Shown here: one piece after another, positions 32,133-40,798 of the stretch
How positions within the stretch are numbered: the stretch's first letter is position 1
How the letters are laid out: every line of letters starts with the position of its first letter
Source: Streptomyces hayashii
GTDB lineage: Bacteria > Actinomycetota > Actinomycetes > Streptomycetales > Streptomycetaceae
Assembly (NCBI RefSeq): GCF_024539815.1
Contig: NZ_JAHHIU010000121.1
Coordinates: forward strand, 1-43,040
Length of the DNA stretch: 43,040 bases
Reading direction: 5' to 3'
The notes under the pieces: generated by a model
Told to the model about the DNA's origin: nothing
The model's database searches: none
Seen by the model: the letters and a program-made list of their open reading frames with translations, nothing else
Made by a program: the position numbers and the translations under genes

Positions 32133-33439
32133 CGGCGCGCCCCGGAGCGGTCGTCGGAGGGCTGCGCGGGCGCGGGAAGGGCGGGCCGGGTCTCCTCGGC
32201 GGTCACCACGGGACGCCAGCCGTCCCGTTCGACGACCCGGGTCAGCGCCGTGACCATGCGGGGGTCGAAGTGGGCTCCGGCGCACCGGCGCAGCTCCTCC
32301 AGGGCCGCCTCGACCGGCCGGGCGCGGCTGTAGGACCGGGTGGACGTCATCGCGTCGAAGGCGTCCGCGACGGCGACCACGCGCGCGGGCTCCGGGATCT
32401 GGGCGCCCGCCAGGCCGTACGGATAGCCGGTGCCGTCGATGCGTTCGTGGTGGTGGAGGATCGCCGAGCGGGCCTCGCCGAGGAAGGAGATGCCCCGGGT
32501 GATCTCGTGCCCGTACTCGGGGTGCAGCTCGATCACCCGCCGTTCCTCGGGCGTCAACGGCCCGTTCTTGCGCAACAGCCGGGTGGGGACGCCGAGTTTG
32601 CCGACGTCGTGCAGGATGCCGGCGAAGCGGAGCATTTCGATCCGGGCCTCGTCCATGCCGAGTTCACGGGCGATCATCATCGAGGCCTGTCCCACGCGTT
32701 CACTGTGTCCGCGCGTGTAGCCGTCCTTGATGTCGACGGCCTGCACCAGCGCGCGGATCGTCGCCTGGTGGGCGGCGCGCTCGCGGTGGTACTGCGCGAA
32801 CACCCACCAGGACACGCCCATCGGGAACAGCACGAGCAGCGCGGCCACCGGGCCGTAGGGGCTGCGCCACAGCACGGCCGTCATCAGCCCGGCCAGCCCG
32901 TGCACGGCGAGGGGTGCGAGGGAGCGCAGGAACAGTCCGCGGCATACCTGCCGCAGCGGCAGGCCCTCGGCGAGCGCGAGCATCCCGCCGTCCAGGAGGG
33001 CGAGCGCGGCGCAGAACACCAGCACGGCCGCGCCGGCCGGTGCGAGGGCGAAGGGCACGTCGGAGCCGGCCACGGCCTCCCGGCCGCCGAGCGCCCCGTG
33101 CACCCCGGACGCGGCCCATACGGCGAGCGCCGACTGGGCGGCCCGCCAGATCCGGCGCAGCAGGGCGGGAGGCTGCTCGACGTGCGAGAACAGCGCCCCG
33201 GGCAGCGGCACCAGGGCGGCCGCGGGCGGCGCGAGCAGGAAGGCCCCGGCGAGCAGCACGGGATGGAAGGTGCCGGCGAACCTGCGCCGGGCGATCTGCT
33301 CGCCCCCGGCATACAGCGCGGCGAGCAGGGCGACGGCCCACCAGGGTGTCCGTGCGCCCGGCGACGGGAGCAGACAGAGCAGGGCGCCGAGGGCGGCGCA
33401 GGCGACGTATCCGCGTGCCCGCGCCGGGATCCCCTCCAT
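32129..33439 (-). CDS. Membrane-anchored HD-GYP domain protein (putative c-di-GMP phosphodiesterase)
   Basis: This 436-aa protein has a multi-spanning membrane part (about 10-215) and a full HD-GYP domain. The motifs are in order: H245 (RGHSERVG), H277-D278 (ILHDVGKLGVP), H306, H330-H331-E332 and GTGYP (336-340), and D359/D362 (VADAFDAM). HD-GYP enzymes hydrolyse c-di-GMP to GMP, and c-di-GMP controls Streptomyces development through BldD. The N-terminal region could be a membrane sensor. ATG 33439 is the start. It is translationally coupled to the degenerate HD protein that follows. Confidence 0.9.
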   Translation of the reverse strand: MEGIPARARGYVACAALGALLCLLPSPGARTPWWAVALLAALYAGGEQIARRRFAGTFHPVLLAGAFLLAPPAAALVPLPGALFSHVEQPPALLRRIWRAAQSALAVWAASGVHGALGGREAVAGSDVPFALAPAGAAVLVFCAALALLDGGMLALAEGLPLRQVCRGLFLRSLAPLAVHGLAGLMTAVLWRSPYGPVAALLVLFPMGVSWWVFAQYHRERAAHQATIRALVQAVDIKDGYTRGHSERVGQASMMIARELGMDEARIEMLRFAGILHDVGKLGVPTRLLRKNGPLTPEERRVIELHPEYGHEITRGISFLGEARSAILHHHERIDGTGYPYGLAGAQIPEPARVVAVADAFDAMTSTRSYSRARPVEAALEELRRCAGAHFDPRMVTALTRVVERDGWRPVVTAEETRPALPAPAQPSDDRSGARR

Positions 33440-33509
33440 GACGCCTCCCCCAGCCGTGCCTGTCCGGGCTCAGGAGCCTAGGACGGCGGGGGGTGGCTTC
33501 GCGGGCGTA

Positions 33510-33537
33510 TCACCCGCGGATTAGCACATTCGGGTGA
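33510..33537. repeat. Inverted repeat between rsrA and the HD-GYP gene
   Basis: TCACCCG (33510-33516) and CGGGTGA (33531-33537) are perfect complements with a 14-nt spacer, 43 nt beyond the rsrA stop. It could be a terminator for sigR-rsrA or an operator for the HD-GYP pair. Confidence 0.35.
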
Positions 33538-33579
33538 CGCGGACGGCGTCCGGGCCCGAAGGGCGGGGTGCGGCCGGGG

Positions 33580-33882
33580 TCAGGACTCCTGCGGCGCGGC
33601 CGTCACGTCGTGCTCGGGGACGGCCTGGCCGGTGCGGATGAGATCCAGTCGCCCGAGGACCTTGGCGCGCAGGTCGCTCGGTACGTCGTCATGCCCGCAG
33701 CACCGCTTGACCAGCTTCTTCACGGCCTCCTCCAGCCCGTACTTCTCCAGGCAGGGGGAGCACTCCTCGAAGTGGTGCTGGAACTTGTCCCGGTCCAGTG
33801 GCGGCATCTCGCTGTCGAGATACTCGTACAGGTGGTCGAGGACCTCACTGCAGTCCGTCTCGTGCGGATCTCCGCAGCTCAT
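33580..33882 (-). CDS. rsrA: Zinc-binding redox anti-sigma factor RsrA
   Basis: This 100-aa ZAS-family anti-sigma factor binds SigR when reduced and zinc-loaded, and releases it when disulfides form under thiol oxidation. The residues known from S. coelicolor RsrA are all at the same positions: C3, H7, C11, H37, C41, C44, C61 and C62. H37-x3-C41-x2-C44 is the ZAS core. The start overlaps the sigR stop (ATGA), giving translational coupling and balanced stoichiometry. Confidence 0.97.
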
Positions 33883-34574
33883 GAGCCCGAACCTTTCGCT
33901 TCGTTCGACTCTCCGGCGCCGGCCGGGACCAGCCCGCGCTCACGGGCGTAGTCCTCCAGCATGCCGCGCAGTTGACGGCGGCCCCGGTGCAGCCGGGACA
34001 TCACCGTGCCGATGGGTGTCCCCATGATGTCCGCGATCTCCTTGTACGCAAAGCCCTCCACGTCCGCGAGATACACGGCGATCCGGAACTCCTCGGGGAT
34101 GGCCTGGAGCGCTTCCTTCACGTCCGAGTCGGGCAGGTGGTCCAGCGCCTGCGACTCGGCGGAGCGCAGACCGGTGGACATGTGCGACTCGGCGCGCGCG
34201 AGCTGCCAGTCCTCGATCTCCTCGGCCGCGGAGCGCTGGGGTTCGCGCTGCTTCTTGCGGTACGAGTTGATGAACGTGTTCGTGAGGATCCGGTACAGCC
34301 AGGCCTTGAGGTTGGTGCCCTCCCGGAACTGGTGGAAGGACGCGTACGCCTTGGCGTACGTCTCCTGCACCAGGTCCTCCGCGTCCGCGGGGTTGCGCGT
34401 CATGCGCAGCGCGGCCGAGTACATCTGGTCGAGGAATTCGAGCGCGTCCCGCTCGAAGCGCGCACTGCGCTCGGCGGTGGACTCCGCGTCGGTCTCCCCG
34501 CTCATGCCCTGGCCCTCGGGCAGCTCCGCCTGGCCGTTGTCGGTCCCTGCGTCGGTACCGGTGACCGGACCCAC
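33879..34574 (-). CDS. sigR: Thiol-stress ECF sigma factor SigR
   Basis: This 231-aa ECF sigma factor activates the thioredoxin and mycothiol systems in response to disulfide stress. Region 2 spans [20 protein letters not shown] to [20 protein letters not shown]; region 4 contains [20 protein letters not shown] and the helix-turn-helix [23 protein letters not shown] 34574 (GPVTGTDAG) gives the short stable form, with AGGAGG abutting the start. The frame stays open upstream, and a longer unstable isoform (SigR') is known in S. coelicolor; the matching extension is listed separately. rsrA follows with a 4-nt overlap. Confidence 0.93.
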
Positions 34575-34796
34575 CTCCTCAAGATCGCGGGCGGAACCGA
34601 AACCGATCCCACTCGAATCGGAGGATAGACGACTACCCGTGCCGGCCGCCGCTCGAATAGGCGTGGCCTTGGCCGCATGCAGAACCGTCCAGTCCAGGTC
34701 GGCACGGCTGCTGCGGCCGGAACCGGACTCTGTCTCTGCCGGGCGGAGCCCGTCCACCTGGTGATGGGCGGCGGGCGGGCAGATGGTCGAACCCAT
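34575..34796 (-). other. In-frame N-terminal extension for a long SigR isoform (SigR')
   Basis: The sigR frame is open upstream to ATG 34796, which is preceded by GAGAGGAAG at 8 nt. It would add 74 residues ([16 protein letters not shown] onward) to give about 305 aa. The start lies downstream of the GGAAT-N18-GTT promoter, so only transcripts from that promoter could encode it, as described for SigR' in S. coelicolor. The exact start used there I cannot verify. Confidence 0.55.
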
Positions 34797-34856
34797 GCGG
34801 CGGACTTCCTCTCCCACTGACGTCGGTGCCTGTCTCTCAGCACTTCTGTCCGCCTC

Positions 34857-34882
34857 AACAGCACCCGTCCCCCGCACATTCC
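34857..34882 (-). promoter_or_regulatory. SigR-dependent promoter of sigR (p2)
   Basis: On the minus strand GGAAT (34882-34878) and GTT (34859-34857) are separated by exactly 18 nt, a perfect match to the SigR consensus GGAAT-N18/19-GTT. It begins 8 nt after the stop of the upstream hydrolase and provides positive autoregulation of sigR-rsrA. Confidence 0.85.
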
Positions 34883-34889
34883 CACCCGT

Positions 34890-35591
34890 TCACATGAGTG
34901 ACCGGGCCCACCGCACGACCCCGGCGGTGATGATCTCCAGCGCCTGCTCCTGGGTGACGGGAGCCCGCTTCGGCACGGCGAACCCGTGGTCGCCGTAAGG
35001 GACTTCCACGAGTGCGAATCCGTCCTCGGGAAACTCGTCGGGCCTGCCGAACGGGTCGTTGGCGCCCTGGACGACGAGCGTCGGCCGCCCCGCCCCGAGC
35101 AGCTCGCCCGCGCGCGAGCGCTCCGGCCTGCCCGGCGGGTGCAGGGGGAAGCCGAGCGCCAGCACGGCGTGGGCGCCGAGCTCGGTCGCGGTGCGGCAGG
35201 CCACCCGTGCGCCCGCCGAACGTCCTCCCGCGATCACCGGCAGTCCGGACGCGACGACGGCCGGCCAGATCCCGCGCCAGCCTGCGTCGAGGGTCTTCGG
35301 CGCGGGCGCGACCTTCTTGCCGGCCACCCGCCACGGCTGTTCGACGAGCGCGACGCCGACGCCGTGCCCGGGCAGCACGGCGGCGAGCGCCTGGAGGTCG
35401 CGGGCCTCGACGCCGCCCCCGGCCCCGTGGCTCACCGCGAGGACGAGCCGCGGCGTCGCGGCGTGGTGCCAGGTGATGCGGGCGGTGCCCGCCTCGGTCT
35501 CGATGGTCTCGCGGGTCACCCGGGTCTCGTGGGTCACCCGGGCCGCATCGGTCTCGCCGGCCCGGCCGGCCGCGCCCGTCTCGTTCGTCAC
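34890..35591 (-). CDS. Alpha/beta-family hydrolase (dienelactone-hydrolase/KANL3-Tex30-like)
   Basis: This 233-aa protein has the short alpha/beta hydrolase fold. The nucleophile elbow is GGRSAGARVA (Ser in G-x-S-x-G) and the likely catalytic His is in YGDHGFAVPKR near the C-terminus, with Asp in QGANDPFGRPDEF. The first 30 residues hold a Thr/Arg/Glu repeat (VTHETRVTRETIETE) absent from most relatives as far as I know. GTG 35591 lies 1 nt after the SRAP gene stop, so it is probably translated with that gene. The substrate is unknown. Confidence 0.85.
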   Translation of the reverse strand: MTNETGAAGRAGETDAARVTHETRVTRETIETEAGTARITWHHAATPRLVLAVSHGAGGGVEARDLQALAAVLPGHGVGVALVEQPWRVAGKKVAPAPKTLDAGWRGIWPAVVASGLPVIAGGRSAGARVACRTATELGAHAVLALGFPLHPPGRPERSRAGELLGAGRPTLVVQGANDPFGRPDEFPEDGFALVEVPYGDHGFAVPKRAPVTQEQALEIITAGVVRWARSLM

Positions 35592-35592
35592 A

Positions 35593-36408
35593 TCAGAAGA
35601 GTGTGCCCTCCTCGGGCCCCTCCAGCTCCTTCAGCAGCTCCGACCCGTTGTTGCGGACGTTGCTGACGGCGGTGGACACGGGGTAGGCGCGCATCAGCCC
35701 GGCCGGCGGGGGTTCGAGCAGCGACCGCAGGTCGTCGGCGTCCGTGCGCGCGGGGTCGAGCCAGGCGTCCCAGCGGTCCGGGGTGAGCATCAGCGGCATC
35801 CGGGGGTGGATGTCGGCGAGGGCGCGCGGCCCGTCGGCGGGGGACACGGCGAGCGGGGACGTCTCGGCCTCGGTGGTGATCACCGAGCAGGTCGCCCACC
35901 AGGCCTGCGGGTGGTCGTCGGGCAGGGTCCGGTCCCGCCAGAACTCGTACAGGCCCGCCATCGCGAAGACCGAGCCGTCGGCCGGGAGCACGAAGTAGGG
36001 CTGCTTGCGGGGCCGCTTCTTCTTCCCCTCCACCTCCAGGTCGCGTTCCTGGACGCCGGTGACCCACTCGTAGTATCCGTCGGCGGGCAGGATGCAGCGC
36101 CGGGCCGCGAAGGCCCGCCGGTACGAGGGCTTCTCGTGGACGGTCTCGGCGCGGGCGTTGATCATCCGCGCCGAGCCCTCGGGCGTCTTCGACCAGGACG
36201 GGACCAGTCCCCACTTCAGCCTGCGCAGCTGGCGAACCGGGCGCTTGTCGTCGGCGTCCTTCAGAGGGCGGTCCAGGACGGCGTAGACCTCCTTGGTCGG
36301 CGCCACGTTGTAATCGGGCTCCAGGGACTCCTCGGGCGTCCATGTCTCGATCCCGAAGGTTCCTGCGAGATCCTCGGGCCTGCGACTCGCTGCATACCGT
36401 CCGCACAT
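35593..36408 (-). CDS. SRAP domain protein (HMCES/YedK-like abasic-site shield)
   Basis: This 271-aa protein belongs to the SOS-response-associated peptidase family, which crosslinks to abasic sites in single-stranded DNA through Cys2. Met1 must be removed to expose Cys2, and MCGRYAASRR at ATG 36408 fixes the start; upstream in-frame codons are rejected for this reason. Other active-site residues fit the family: N84 (MINARAET), E114 (DGYYEW) and H201 (DIHPRMPLM). A basic insert GKKKRPRKQ (128-136) could help DNA binding. It is divergent from the M50 gene, with 50 nt between starts. Confidence 0.92.
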   Translation of the reverse strand: MCGRYAASRRPEDLAGTFGIETWTPEESLEPDYNVAPTKEVYAVLDRPLKDADDKRPVRQLRRLKWGLVPSWSKTPEGSARMINARAETVHEKPSYRRAFAARRCILPADGYYEWVTGVQERDLEVEGKKKRPRKQPYFVLPADGSVFAMAGLYEFWRDRTLPDDHPQAWWATCSVITTEAETSPLAVSPADGPRALADIHPRMPLMLTPDRWDAWLDPARTDADDLRSLLEPPPAGLMRAYPVSTAVSNVRNNGSELLKELEGPEEGTLF

Positions 36409-36458
36409 ACGTGCCACACTGCCAGACTCCTCGGAGAGAACGGGAGCCACCCGACACT

Positions 36459-37181
36459 ATGGAGAGCACCGCCGCCCTCGCGCTGCCCGACCTGTGGGAC
36501 CGGCTCGTCGGCACCCAGACCGATCCCGACCTGTGGGTGGTGATCGCCACCGCGGTGGCGGCCCTCGCGGTCGTCGTGCCGCACAGCCTGTGGCGGCTCT
36601 CCCGCAACGCGATCACCATCGCCCACGAGGGCGGCCACGGCCTGGTCGCGCTGTTGACCGGGCGCCGGCTGACCGGGATACGCCTGCACTCCGACACCAG
36701 CGGTCTGACCGTCAGCCGGGGCAAGCCGCACGGCCTCGGCATGATCCTCACCGCCGCCGCCGGCTACACCGCTCCCCCGCTGCTCGGCCTGGGCGGCGCG
36801 GCTCTCCTGGGCGCCGGGCGCATCACCTTGCTGCTCTGGGCGGCGACAGCGCTGCTGCTGGTGATGCTGGTGATGATCCGCAACGCGTACGGCGTGCTGA
36901 CCGTCGTCCTCACCGGCGGCGCCTTCCTGCTCGTGTCCTGGCTGGCCGGCCCCCAGGTGCAGGCGGCCTTCGCGTACGCGGTGGTGTGGTTCCTGCTGCT
37001 GGGCGGCGTACGCCCGGCCTTCGAGCTCCAGGCGAAGCGCTCGCGCGGCGGCGCGGGCGACTCGGACGCGGACCAGCTGTCCCGCCTGACCCATGTGCCG
37101 GCCGGCCTGTGGCTGTTCCTGTTCCACGCGGTGAGCCTGTGCGCGCTGCTCGGCGGGGGCAGGTGGCTGCTCGGGCTGTGA
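36459..37181 (+). CDS. M50B-family membrane metalloprotease-like protein
   Basis: This 240-aa integral membrane protein has the zinc motif HEGGH (H56, E57, H60) near its first helix and about six hydrophobic segments, matching the Peptidase_M50B group of short membrane proteins. Site-2-protease homologues cleave substrates within the membrane, but activity of this short form is not established. ATG 36459 has GGGAG 10 nt upstream. A hairpin follows 41 nt after the stop. Confidence 0.87.
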   Translation: MESTAALALPDLWDRLVGTQTDPDLWVVIATAVAALAVVVPHSLWRLSRNAITIAHEGGHGLVALLTGRRLTGIRLHSDTSGLTVSRGKPHGLGMILTAAAGYTAPPLLGLGGAALLGAGRITLLLWAATALLLVMLVMIRNAYGVLTVVLTGGAFLLVSWLAGPQVQAAFAYAVVWFLLLGGVRPAFELQAKRSRGGAGDSDADQLSRLTHVPAGLWLFLFHAVSLCALLGGGRWLLGL

Positions 37182-37222
37182 CCGGCCCGGAGTCCGCCCG
37201 CCGCCGACAGCCTGGGGCGGGA

Positions 37223-37244
37223 CCCCCGGGCCGACGTCCGGGGG
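37223..37244 (+). terminator. Probable terminator of the M50 gene
   Basis: CCCCCGG (37223-37229) and CCGGGGG (37238-37244) form a 7-bp GC stem with an 8-nt loop. There is no T tract, as is usual in Streptomyces. Confidence 0.5.
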
Positions 37245-37312
37245 CCGTTCGCGGGGGCGTGCGGGCCGGACGGCGACGCACCCGGATCCCGGCCGCGGAC
37301 TAAAGTGGGCGC

Positions 37313-38653
37313 ATGCCCGTGAACCCCGCCCACACCGCCCTCTGGCCCGCCCCGCACGCGAGCGAGGCCGTCGACGCGACGGTCCACGTGCCGGGGTCCA
37401 AGTCCGTCACCAACCGTGCCCTCGTCCTGGCCTCGCTCGCCTCCGAGCCCGGCTGGCTGCGCCGCCCGCTCCGCTCCCGCGACACCCTGCTGATGGCGGC
37501 CGCCCTGCGCGAGATGGGCGTCGGTATCGAGGAGACGGTCTCGTCCAGCTCCTCCGTGGCGGCGGGCCAGGACCGCGCGGGCGAGGCCTGGCGCGTCCTG
37601 CCGGCGGGACTGCGCGGGCCCGCCACCGTCGACGTCGGCAACGCCGGCACCGTGATGCGCTTCCTGCCGCCGGTCGCCGCCCTCGCCGACGGCCCGGTCC
37701 GCTTCGACGGCGACCCGCGCTCGTACGAGCGTCCCCTGAACGGCGTCATCGACGCGCTGCGCGTCCTCGGCGCGCGCATCGACGACGACGACCGCGGCGC
37801 ACTGCCGCTGACCGTGCACGGCTCGGGCGGGCTGGACGGCGGCACGGTGGAGATCGACGCCTCCTCGTCGTCGCAGTTCGTGTCGGCCCTGCTGCTCTCC
37901 GCGCCGCGCTTCAACCAGGGCGTGGAGGTCCGGCACATCGGCTCCTCGCTGCCGTCCATGCCGCACATCCGGATGACGGTGGACATGCTGCGCGCGGTGG
38001 GCGCCCAGGTGGACAGCCCGGAGTCGGGCGGCGAGCCGAACGTCTGGCGGGTCACTCCGGGCGCCCTGCTGGGCCGGGACCTGACCATCGAGCCCGACCT
38101 GTCCAACGCCCAGCCCTTCCTGGCGGCGGCGCTGGTGACGGGCGGCCGGGTACTGATCCCGGACTGGCCGGCCCGCACCACCCAGCCGGGTGACCGGCTG
38201 CGGGAGATCTTCACCGAGATGGGCGGTTCCTGCGAACTGGCCGACTACGGACTGGTCTTCACCGGGTCGGGCTCGATCCACGGCATCGACGTCGACCTGG
38301 GCGACGTCGGCGAGCTGACCCCGGGCATCGCCGCGGTCGCCGCCCTCGCGGACTCCCCGTCCACCCTGCGGGGCGTGTCCCATCTGCGGCTGCACGAGAC
38401 CGACCGGCTGGCCGCGCTGACCAAGGAGATCAACGAGCTCGGCGGCGACGTGACGGAGACGGCCGACGGTCTGCACATCCGTCCGCGCCGGCTGCACGGC
38501 GGCCTCTTCCACACGTACGACGACCACCGCATGGCGACGGCCGGCGCGATCATCGGCCTGGCCGTGCCGGGCGTGCAGATCGAGAACGTGGCGACGACGG
38601 CGAAAACGCTGCCCGACTTCCCCGAACTGTGGACCGGGATGCTCGGGGTATAG
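37313..38653 (+). CDS. aroA: 3-phosphoshikimate 1-carboxyvinyltransferase (EPSP synthase)
   Basis: This 446-aa enzyme transfers the enolpyruvyl group of PEP to shikimate-3-phosphate in chorismate synthesis. Key motifs are PGSKSVTNRALVLASLA (S3P/PEP-binding Lys), GNAGTVMRFLPP, the SSSSQFVSALLL phosphate loop, DLSNAQPFLAAA, LRLHETDRLAAL and TYDDHRMATAGA. At the glyphosate-sensitive loop it reads NAGTVMRF rather than the E. coli NAGTAMRP; related actinobacteria also vary here, so no resistance claim is made. ATG 37313 is leaderless-like: TAAAGT at 37301-37306, 6 nt before the start. rsgA follows 11 nt downstream. Confidence 0.96.
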   Translation: MPVNPAHTALWPAPHASEAVDATVHVPGSKSVTNRALVLASLASEPGWLRRPLRSRDTLLMAAALREMGVGIEETVSSSSSVAAGQDRAGEAWRVLPAGLRGPATVDVGNAGTVMRFLPPVAALADGPVRFDGDPRSYERPLNGVIDALRVLGARIDDDDRGALPLTVHGSGGLDGGTVEIDASSSSQFVSALLLSAPRFNQGVEVRHIGSSLPSMPHIRMTVDMLRAVGAQVDSPESGGEPNVWRVTPGALLGRDLTIEPDLSNAQPFLAAALVTGGRVLIPDWPARTTQPGDRLREIFTEMGGSCELADYGLVFTGSGSIHGIDVDLGDVGELTPGIAAVAALADSPSTLRGVSHLRLHETDRLAALTKEINELGGDVTETADGLHIRPRRLHGGLFHTYDDHRMATAGAIIGLAVPGVQIENVATTAKTLPDFPELWTGMLGV

Positions 38654-38664
38654 GGACTTTCGCC

Positions 38665-39675
38665 ATGCGCCGCTACGGCAAGCACACCGACGAGGACGAC
38701 ATCCGCAGCCGCCCCAACCGCAAGGGCAACCGGCCTCGCACGCACACGCGGCCCAAGCACGAGGACGCCGCCGACGGCATGGTCCTCACCGTCGACCGGG
38801 GCCGGCTGACCTGTCTGGTCGACGACCGGATCGTCCTGGCGATGAAGGCCCGCGAGCTGGGCCGCAAGGCCGCGGTGGTGGGCGACCGGGTCGCCCTGGT
38901 CGGCGACCTGTCCGGCAAGAAGGACACCCTCGCCCGCATCGTCCGCATCGCCGAGCGCACCTCGGTGCTGCGCCGCACCGCGGACGACGACGACCCCTAC
39001 GAGCGCGTCGTCGTGGCCAACGCCGACCAGCTCGCCGTCGTCACCGCCCTGGCCGACCCGGAGCCCCGCCCCCGGCTGATCGACCGCTGCCTGGTCGCGG
39101 CGTTCGACGGCGGCCTCACTCCGCTCCTGGTCATGACGAAGTCGGATCTGGCGTCGCCGGACAAGCTGCTGGAGCTGTACGGCGACCTCGACATCCCCTA
39201 TGTCGTCACCAGCCGTGAGGAACTGGAGAACGGCGACGCGGCGGAGCGGGTGCGCGAGCTGCTCGCCGGGCGCACCACGGCGTTCGTCGGCCACTCGGGT
39301 GTGGGCAAGACGACGCTGGTCAACGCCCTGGTCCCGCTGGAGCGGCGGCGGGTGACCGGCCATGTCAACGCGGTGACCGGCCGCGGCCGCCACACCACGA
39401 CCTCGGCGCTGGCCCTGCCGCTGGCCGGAACGGACGACTGGGTGATCGACACCCCGGGCATCCGCTCCTTCGGCCTGCACCACGTCGACCCGTCACGGGT
39501 GATCCTCGCGTTCCCCGACCTGGTGCCGGGCACGGAGGGCTGCCCGCGCGCGTGCAGTCACGACGAGCCGGACTGCGCGCTGGACGCGTGGGTGGCGGAG
39601 GGGCACGCCGACCCGGCACGGCTGTACTCCCTGCGCCGGCTGCTGTCCACCCGGGAGCGCACGGAAGGCGACTGA
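38665..39675 (+). CDS. rsgA: Ribosome small-subunit-dependent GTPase RsgA
   Basis: This 336-aa GTPase checks late 30S maturation. It is circularly permuted, as the family requires: an N-terminal OB-fold (about 36-100), then G4 TKSD (158-161), then G1 GHSGVGKTT (209-217), then G3 DTPG (262-265). A C-terminal zinc-knuckle follows with C293, C297, H299 and C304. The N-terminus is rich in Arg and Lys. ATG 38665 is preceded by TAGGGA, and the gene is probably cotranscribed with aroA (11-nt gap). Confidence 0.95.
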   Translation: MRRYGKHTDEDDIRSRPNRKGNRPRTHTRPKHEDAADGMVLTVDRGRLTCLVDDRIVLAMKARELGRKAAVVGDRVALVGDLSGKKDTLARIVRIAERTSVLRRTADDDDPYERVVVANADQLAVVTALADPEPRPRLIDRCLVAAFDGGLTPLLVMTKSDLASPDKLLELYGDLDIPYVVTSREELENGDAAERVRELLAGRTTAFVGHSGVGKTTLVNALVPLERRRVTGHVNAVTGRGRHTTTSALALPLAGTDDWVIDTPGIRSFGLHHVDPSRVILAFPDLVPGTEGCPRACSHDEPDCALDAWVAEGHADPARLYSLRRLLSTRERTEGD

Positions 39676-39839
39676 CCCCCGCCGACCGCCCCTCAACGAC
39701 GGACCGGTGTCGACCGATCCCCGGCGACCGGCCCCCGTCGAACGGCCTACTGACCACCGCGTTGTTTGCGTCGCCCCGAGTCAGGCAAGTGCATAATCGC
39801 ACCGAGCCTGACCGGGCCGGTCCAACGGAGGGACAGCAC

Positions 39840-40163
39840 ATGGCGTGGCTGCTGGTCGTCGTGGCCGGACTGCTCGAAACCGGCTTCGCCGTCTGCCTCA
39901 AGCTGTCGCACGGTTTCACCCGGCTCTGGCCGACCGTCGCCTTCTGCTCCTTCGCCCTGGGCAGCTTCGGTCTGCTGACCCTCTCCCTGAAGAAGCTGGA
40001 CGTCGGTCCCGCCTACGCCGTGTGGACGGGCATCGGCGCGGCCGGCACCGCGATCTACGGCATGGTCTTCCTCGGCGACCTGGTGTCGACCCTGAAGATC
40101 GTCTCGATCAGCCTGGTGATCATAGGGGTGATCGGGCTGCAGCTGTCGGGCTCGGCTCACTAG
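39840..40163 (+). CDS. SMR-family exporter, SugE/Gdx type
   Basis: This 107-aa protein has four membrane helices and the essential proton/substrate Glu at E13-E14 region (GLLETGFAV). AYAVWTGIGAAGTAIYGMVF in helix 3 resembles SugE/Gdx (guanidinium/quaternary ammonium exporters) more than EmrE/QacE. ATG 39840 has GGAGGGA upstream, and CATAAT at 39792-39797 may be the -10. I looked for a guanidine riboswitch in the 164-nt leader and saw none. The stop overlaps the stop of a convergent TetR gene by 3 nt, suggesting local regulation. Confidence 0.9.
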   Translation: MAWLLVVVAGLLETGFAVCLKLSHGFTRLWPTVAFCSFALGSFGLLTLSLKKLDVGPAYAVWTGIGAAGTAIYGMVFLGDLVSTLKIVSISLVIIGVIGLQLSGSAH

Positions 40164-40798
40164 GGCCCGTTCCGGCGGACGGCCCCCGACTCCTGAGGCG
40201 GCCGGTGCAGGGCCCCGCGCACCAGGTCCGCGACGCCGTCCTCGCCCGGCGGCGGCGCGGCCACGCAGGACAGGGCGAGGCGGACGGCGAGTTCGCAGCA
40301 GCGGGCCAGTTCGGCGGCGTCGGCCCGGATCGCGCCGGGGCCGGAGAACACGGCCACCGCCCGGTCGCGGACGGCGCCCACCAGATCGCCGGGCGAGGGC
40401 AGCGGCCCGTCCGCCCGCCGCTGCGCCGGAACGGCGGAGGAGGACGGGACCGCCGAGAGCGTCGGCGTGGGCAGGCGTTCGCTCCAGAAGCCGGTCAGGA
40501 CGGCCCGCACCAGCACGTTGTCGCGGGCCGCCGAGACGGTCCACTCGGCGGCGGCGGTGAGCCTGTCCCGGGCGTCGCCGTGCACGGCCAGCGCCCGGTC
40601 GACCCCGGCGAGGTAGCCGTCCGCCTCGCGCCGGACCAGCGCTCTCGCCAGGCCTTCCTTACTGCCGAACTCGTTGTACAGCGTCTGCCGGGACACCCCG
40701 GCCGCCACCGCGACGTCCACCATCCGCACCGCGGCCCACGGCCGCAGCGCAAGCGCCGCGAAGGCGGCGTCCAGTAGGGATTCCCGCGCTGCAGGCAT
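40160..40798 (-). CDS. TetR-family transcriptional regulator
   Basis: This 212-aa regulator has an N-terminal helix-turn-helix typical of TetR (MVDVAVAAGVSRQTLYNEFG, about 26-45) and an Ala-rich helical ligand domain. A Pro/Ser-rich linker (about 110-135) interrupts the ligand domain. ATG 40798 is preferred to the adjacent ATG 40801 because it gives GGAGG better spacing. It is convergent with the SMR exporter and divergent from hisN (173-nt gap); control of the exporter is likely but unproven. Confidence 0.88.
   Translation of the reverse strand: MPAARESLLDAAFAALALRPWAAVRMVDVAVAAGVSRQTLYNEFGSKEGLARALVRREADGYLAGVDRALAVHGDARDRLTAAAEWTVSAARDNVLVRAVLTGFWSERLPTPTLSAVPSSSAVPAQRRADGPLPSPGDLVGAVRDRAVAVFSGPGAIRADAAELARCCELAVRLALSCVAAPPPGEDGVADLVRGALHRPPQESGAVRRNGP

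Noticed and set aside
37649..37672. Glyphosate-tolerance change in AroA (NAGTVMRF)
   Set aside because: This variation is, as far as I recall, common in actinobacterial enzymes and does not by itself show tolerance.
39676..39839. Guanidine (ykkC-type) riboswitch before the SMR gene
   Set aside because: I could not find the conserved ACGR hairpin pair or the guanidine-III core.
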